64,000 nt of DNA, from positions 57,092 to 121,091 of the forward strand of contig CAJTPU010000010.1 in assembly GCA_910578335.1 (NCBI GenBank), written 5' to 3'. Both the position numbers and the translations under genes were made by a program. The stretch's first letter is position 1, and the number at the start of each line of letters is the position of its first letter. Shown piece after piece: positions 60,473 through 64,000 of the stretch. The DNA comes from an uncultured Lachnospiraceae bacterium. GTDB taxonomy: Bacteria > Bacillota > Clostridia > Lachnospirales > Lachnospiraceae. The notes beneath the pieces were generated by a model. The model ran no database searches. It saw only the letters and a program-made list of their open reading frames with translations, and was not told the DNA's origin.

Positions 60473-61498
60473 GTGAATCAGAATTTTTATAATGAAATAA
60501 GGAATATATTGCTTGCTGCAAGAAACAAAGTCTACCAGACTGCTAATTTTGCAATGGTGGAAGCATATTGGAATATTGGAAAATCCATTATAGAAGAGCA
60601 AGGCGGAAATGATAAGGCGGAATACGGTGCGGGACTGCTGAAAGAGCTTTCCAAGCAGATGACGCATGATTTTGGGAAAGGTTTTACGGTTACTAATCTA
60701 AAATATATGCGGCAATTTTATTTAACTTTTCCAAATGGTCACGCACTGCGTGACGAATTGAGCTGGACGCATTACAGGCTTTTGATGAAAGTAGAAAACG
60801 ATAATGCGAGGGAATTTTATATGCAGGAAGCAGTAAAATCCGGGTGGAGTACCAGACAACTTGAACGTCAGATAAATACTTTTTTCTATGAAAGGCTGTT
60901 ATCCAGTAAAAATAAAGAAAAGGTTGCTACTGAGATTCAGACATCAGAAGCGGCGAAAACACCCGAAGATATTATACGTGACCCTTATGTACTTGAATTT
61001 CTTGGGCTGAATCCGAATGATGATTTTTATGAGAGTGATTTGGAACAGGCTTTAATTACCCATTTGCAGAAGTTTCTGTTAGAACTTGGTAGAGGGTTTT
61101 CCTTTGTTGCCAGACAGAAGAGAATTACCTTTGATGGACGCCATTTCTGGATTGACCTTGTATTTTATAATTATATCTTGAAGTGTTTTGTACTGATTGA
61201 TTTAAAAGTCGGAGACTTAACTCATCAAGACTTAGGACAGATGCAGATGTATGTTCATTATTATGAGCGGGAGCTGATGAATGAGGGAGACAATCCGCCG
61301 ATTGGCATTGTGTTGTGTGCGGACAAGAGCGAATCAGTGGTTAAGTTCACATTACCAGAGAATGAAACACAGATTTTTGCATCGAAGTATAAATTATATT
61401 TGCCGAGTGAGGAAGAACTGTTACAGGAATTAAGGCGAGAATATCGGGCGTTGGAGAATGAGAAGCTTGAGAAAACAGAAAGTACGAAATTAGAATAA
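60473..61498 (+). CDS. DUF1016 (YhcG) PD-(D/E)xK nuclease-domain protein (second copy)
   Basis: 341 residues, GTG start. Helical DUF1016 part (AYWNIGKSIIEEQGGNDKAE; LSWTHYRLLMKVEN) and nuclease part (VARQKRITFDGRHFWIDLVF then KCFVLIDLKVGDLTHQDLGQ). The motif has LIDLK where the island copy has LIELK, so the ExK Glu is Asp here. It is cargo of the integrative element; family members lie on many elements and are suspected in DNA end processing or defence. Confidence 0.88.
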   Translation: MNQNFYNEIRNILLAARNKVYQTANFAMVEAYWNIGKSIIEEQGGNDKAEYGAGLLKELSKQMTHDFGKGFTVTNLKYMRQFYLTFPNGHALRDELSWTHYRLLMKVENDNAREFYMQEAVKSGWSTRQLERQINTFFYERLLSSKNKEKVATEIQTSEAAKTPEDIIRDPYVLEFLGLNPNDDFYESDLEQALITHLQKFLLELGRGFSFVARQKRITFDGRHFWIDLVFYNYILKCFVLIDLKVGDLTHQDLGQMQMYVHYYERELMNEGDNPPIGIVLCADKSESVVKFTLPENETQIFASKYKLYLPSEEELLQELRREYRALENEKLEKTESTKLE

Positions 61499-61547
61499 CC
61501 CAATAAACAAATGGTTAAAAGTTTTTTGTGTGCTAAGGAGGAGAAAA

Positions 61548-62459
61548 ATGAAACAGTTTTTATATCTTGATACAGATATAGTCAATTCAATTATTGCACA
61601 GTCCGAGCAGGGGCTGATGCAGTCATTTTCGGATGAAAAAGTATCAAGTGAGACAGAAGCGGATAGTTCTAAAATAGCAGCGAATGTTAATGCTCAACTG
61701 GGTGGATCGCTTGCAAAACTGGTAAAAGCGGAAGCGAATTTGTCAGGAAGCTTAGAATCATTGGAAAGTAATTCATCAACAGCAACTTCTCGTGAAATTA
61801 TTTCTAAGACAATGCATGATGCGGCTTTTAACATCGCATATAACTATATCAATCCGATAAAAGTCGAATATGGGAATCAGAGTGCAGATGACACAGGCAA
61901 TTATGTTGAAATGAAACGAGTATTTGACTTTGTTGATTTCGATTACCTTGAGGGATTATTTGAGAAAGGTGGTATTATAGATTATGCAAAAAGGAATACG
62001 GCTGAACAAATTGAGGCCGAGGCAGAAAAAGTGAAAGAGGGATATAACAGAGAACAATTACGTAAGGCAGGAAATAAGTTTAAAACAGAAGTAAGAAAAA
62101 TTGTGGATGAGAGTAATAAGTCGTTTGATGAAATTGCAATAGTGATTAAGGTATTAAGAGGACTGATACCCTATAATCGTATGTTGATTTCTAGTGATGG
62201 GTATCTAATTCCATTAAATACAAAATATTTTAGAGTTGACCCAATAGATTTAGGATTTAAATATGGTGGTGAAATTATTTGTGTTGGGATGATTACTAAT
62301 ATAATAGGAGAAGATACCAATCCGAATGATGACAAAAATGTTTTTGCAACATTACAATTTACTGCAAACGAAGTGTTGAGGAGAATACTTCCAACAAGTC
62401 AGAGCAATCTTTGTGTTATACACCCTATTGCAATTTATTATGAGAATCAAAATAATTGA
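61548..62459 (+). CDS. DUF6414-like protein
   Basis: 303 residues beginning MKQFLYLDTDIVNSIIAQSE, the signature opening of DUF6414-type proteins, with a Ser/Thr/Gly-rich segment and a C-terminal globular domain (FRVDPIDLGFKYGGEIICVG). No membrane helix. AAGGAGGAG precedes the ATG at 61548. Relatives occur on mobile elements near DUF1016 genes; function unknown. Confidence 0.72.
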   Translation: MKQFLYLDTDIVNSIIAQSEQGLMQSFSDEKVSSETEADSSKIAANVNAQLGGSLAKLVKAEANLSGSLESLESNSSTATSREIISKTMHDAAFNIAYNYINPIKVEYGNQSADDTGNYVEMKRVFDFVDFDYLEGLFEKGGIIDYAKRNTAEQIEAEAEKVKEGYNREQLRKAGNKFKTEVRKIVDESNKSFDEIAIVIKVLRGLIPYNRMLISSDGYLIPLNTKYFRVDPIDLGFKYGGEIICVGMITNIIGEDTNPNDDKNVFATLQFTANEVLRRILPTSQSNLCVIHPIAIYYENQNN

Positions 62460-62546
62460 AAGTGCAATAAATGAATATAAGAGTATAATATTTATGGAAA
62501 TGGGATAGGGGGGATATTTACGGAAAATTTTGAAATTTCTGATAGT

Positions 62547-63404
62547 TTGATAGGAATAACTAAAATTTGGGAAGCTTTCTTTTATCCAATAGTGAGCACA
62601 GCAGTATGTTTTCTGTTTATATATTTATTAATGGGGAAGCAGTATATTTCCAGCATTTATCAAAAATATAAAATGATAAAAATAGATAATAAGTATTATA
62701 GACAAAAACACATTAAAATTAAAAATCTTTCAAATGGAAGTAAAAAGGTACGAGTAATTTTAGTCCCTTTATCAGAAAAAAGTGAAAAAATGATAGCCTC
62801 GATTCAGAATCCGATTGTTTCCATTATCATTTTTTTATTGTTTGCATATACCATTTATAAGATAGTCAATTTATTTTCGAGTTTGTATCCTATAAAATAT
62901 GGTTTTAATGGGGAGTCGATGTTGTTATATTCTACACCAAAACAAATAGTGGCGAAGATATGGACATACTTTCCAGAATACACATTAGCCTCTCTATATC
63001 AAAAGATTGATATTTTAGGAGAGGAATGTCCGTATGCTAAATATGCCGATTACAATGCAATTCATGTGTTTGGTGGCATCTTTAAATTTTGCTCGGTACT
63101 TTGTATACTGAATTTTTTCCTACAGAAGCCCCAAATTAAAACTTATTTAAAAACAATATTTTTACTTTTTGTTTCTTTACTTGCGATAATGCTTTCTTTT
63201 TATTTTCAATTTCAAAAGCACGCAAAAATATTAGAACAAAAGGCTTATTATGTTGAAAAGGAGTTAGTTTTAGATGACCCTTCAGTAACGACTGATTTTA
63301 ATACATATCAAACAGCTATAAAAAAAGTAGAAAATGAATTAAGGTATATTGATAACAAAATTTTTTATAATTCATTTCATATCCATATTGAATTTTTAGA
63401 ATGA
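62547..63404 (+). CDS. Membrane protein, unknown
   Basis: At least 285 residues with four helices (PIVSTAVCFLFIYLLMG; PIVSIIIFLLFAYTIYKIV; one near 190; IFLLFVSLLAIMLSFYFQF) and a Lys-rich loop. The start is uncertain: the TTG at 62547 has no ribosome site, while AGGGGGG near 62507 would suit an unusual ATA start at 62514. A+T-rich and Lys/Ile-heavy. Follows the DUF6414-like gene and may be its membrane partner. Confidence 0.6.
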   Translation: MIGITKIWEAFFYPIVSTAVCFLFIYLLMGKQYISSIYQKYKMIKIDNKYYRQKHIKIKNLSNGSKKVRVILVPLSEKSEKMIASIQNPIVSIIIFLLFAYTIYKIVNLFSSLYPIKYGFNGESMLLYSTPKQIVAKIWTYFPEYTLASLYQKIDILGEECPYAKYADYNAIHVFGGIFKFCSVLCILNFFLQKPQIKTYLKTIFLLFVSLLAIMLSFYFQFQKHAKILEQKAYYVEKELVLDDPSVTTDFNTYQTAIKKVENELRYIDNKIFYNSFHIHIEFLE

Positions 63405-63447
63405 AATTCAGTTTATAGAGAGTTAAATGTCTAAGGCACATCTTTAT

Positions 63448-63492
63448 AAAGCCGCTTATTCTTAATCCCCTTTAAGAGTAAGCGGCTTTTTT
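63448..63492 (+). terminator. Strong terminator before parA
   Basis: Stem AAAGCCGCTTA..TTAA / TTAA..TAAGCGGCTTT with a short loop, ending in TTTTTT. Confidence 0.88.
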
Positions 63493-63520
63493 GCGTCCTG
63501 CGTCCTCTGGTACAGTTACA

Positions 63521-63543
63521 TAGCCGCCTTGACAAAGCGGCTA
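63521..63543 (+). promoter_or_regulatory. Hairpin in parA leader
   Basis: Perfect 7-bp stem TAGCCGC / GCGGCTA with a 9-nt loop, 28 bases before the parA start. Possibly a translational control hairpin; no more can be said. Confidence 0.4.
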
Positions 63544-63570
63544 AATCTATGCGAAAGGAGGACGCACCCT

Positions 63571-64000
63571 ATGTCAAATTGCAAAGTGATTGCTTTAACC
63601 AACCAGAAAGGCGGTGTCGGCAAGACCACCACGGCGGTCAATCTGGGCGTAACTCTGGCACAGCAGGGAAAGAAAGTCCTGCTGATTGATGCCGATGCAC
63701 AGGCGAACTTAACCATGTCCCTCGGCTACCACAGACCAGACGATTTGCAGGTCACTCTCGCCACCATCATGCAGGACATCATAGACGATAAATCCGTTGA
63801 TGTAACGCAAGGCATCCTGCACCACAGCGAGGGCGTTGACCTGCTCCCGTCCAACATCGAGCTGTCGGGCTTGGAAGTACGGCTGATTAACGCCATAAGC
63901 CGTGAAAGTGTGCTGAAAACCTGCATAAGCGAGGTCAGGAAGAACTACGACTATGTACTCGTGGACTGTATGCCGAGCCTTGGTATGCTCACCATCAATG
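63571..64000 (+). CDS. parA: ParA family ATPase, C-terminus off window
   Basis: About 143 codons visible. The deviant Walker A KGGVGKTT (LTNQKGGVGKTTTAVNLGVT) and the following LLIDADAQANLT and VLVDCMPSLG motifs define a ParA/Soj ATPase. It partitions plasmid-like or excised elements, or controls element genes. AAAGGAGGACGCACCCT precedes the ATG. Higher G+C than the preceding genes, suggesting the conjugation module of the element starts here. Confidence 0.93.
   Translation, partial: MSNCKVIALTNQKGGVGKTTTAVNLGVTLAQQGKKVLLIDADAQANLTMSLGYHRPDDLQVTLATIMQDIIDDKSVDVTQGILHHSEGVDLLPSNIELSGLEVRLINAISRESVLKTCISEVRKNYDYVLVDCMPSLGMLTIN

Larger units (their letters stand above)
59191..64000 (+). mobile_element. 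Integrative element at tRNA-Ser, right end off window
   Basis: Begins at the tRNA-Ser fragment and runs past the window. It contains short direct repeats near the edge, a DNA-binding protein, a DUF1016 nuclease, DUF6414-like and membrane proteins and a ParA gene whose G+C-richer sequence resembles Tn1549-type conjugative elements. No integrase is seen within the window. Confidence 0.75.

Overview
The window reads as chromosome of a Gram-positive anaerobe of the Clostridia, most likely a Lachnospiraceae gut species. The signs are strong AGGAGG-type ribosome binding sites, a T-box leader before metG, an SRP RNA close to the Bacillus type, an orphan MsmK/UgpC-type sugar ATPase beside a PucR-type regulator, radical-SAM activases of anaerobic enzymes, and a protein resembling the DUF6128 group. 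The core is moderate in G+C; the accessory parts (about 33.7-41.7 kb and from about 54.5 kb on) are visibly A+T-richer. Calls rest on reading the sequence and on remembered family features; no database search was run.

Region by region. 1-9.6 kb is a drug and envelope-stress block: an MFS pump with its TetR repressor and operator; a cardiolipin synthase and a MATE pump whose promoters share the same MerR-type 19-bp-spacer operator, with the MerR/GyrI-like regulator between them; an Xre regulator with a membrane partner; and a NatAB-like ABC exporter. 9.6-19.7 kb is housekeeping: a lipoprotein, T-box-controlled metG, a lipase-like hydrolase, a GNAT enzyme, a DUF624 protein, a Cache-GGDEF cyclase, msmK and its PucR-like neighbour. 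19.7-26.8 kb holds an Xre-VOC-zinc-ribbon fusion, a PH-like protein, a Ro60-like (TROVE/vWA, DUF2828-type) protein with a tRNA-like small RNA upstream, a protein with about 25 tandem 12-residue repeats, and a PflX-like radical SAM enzyme. 26.9-33.5 kb carries the SRP RNA, a five-gene SPFH/zinc-ribbon envelope operon resembling Bacillus ydjGHI, a divergent zinc-ribbon membrane protein and a flavin reductase.

33.46-41.97 kb is an 8-kb defence island flanked by 286-bp direct repeats: a type I restriction-modification operon of EcoR124 type with an embedded RES-domain-like gene, plus a DUF1016 nuclease. 41.7-52.8 kb returns to core genes: a lipoprotein, tadA, an NrdG-like activase, a second MATE pump, a GntR-controlled membrane protein, an orphan lipoprotein with a solute-binding domain and a DUF2142-type protein. 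53-59.1 kb is accessory: an Mrr-like nuclease, a cytidine deaminase, a toxin-antitoxin pair with a frameshifted toxin, and a 1266-residue YobI-like P-loop ATPase. At 59.19 kb a 3' fragment of tRNA-Ser(CGA) marks the edge of an integrative element that runs off the right end; it carries five short direct repeats near the edge, a DNA-binding protein, a second DUF1016 nuclease, a DUF6414-like protein, a membrane protein and a ParA start.

The most unusual system is the Ro60-like gene at 21.25-22.84 kb with its adjacent 110-nt tRNA-like RNA (22978-23087): it looks like a bacterial Y-RNA ribonucleoprotein built on a divergent Ro60 relative.
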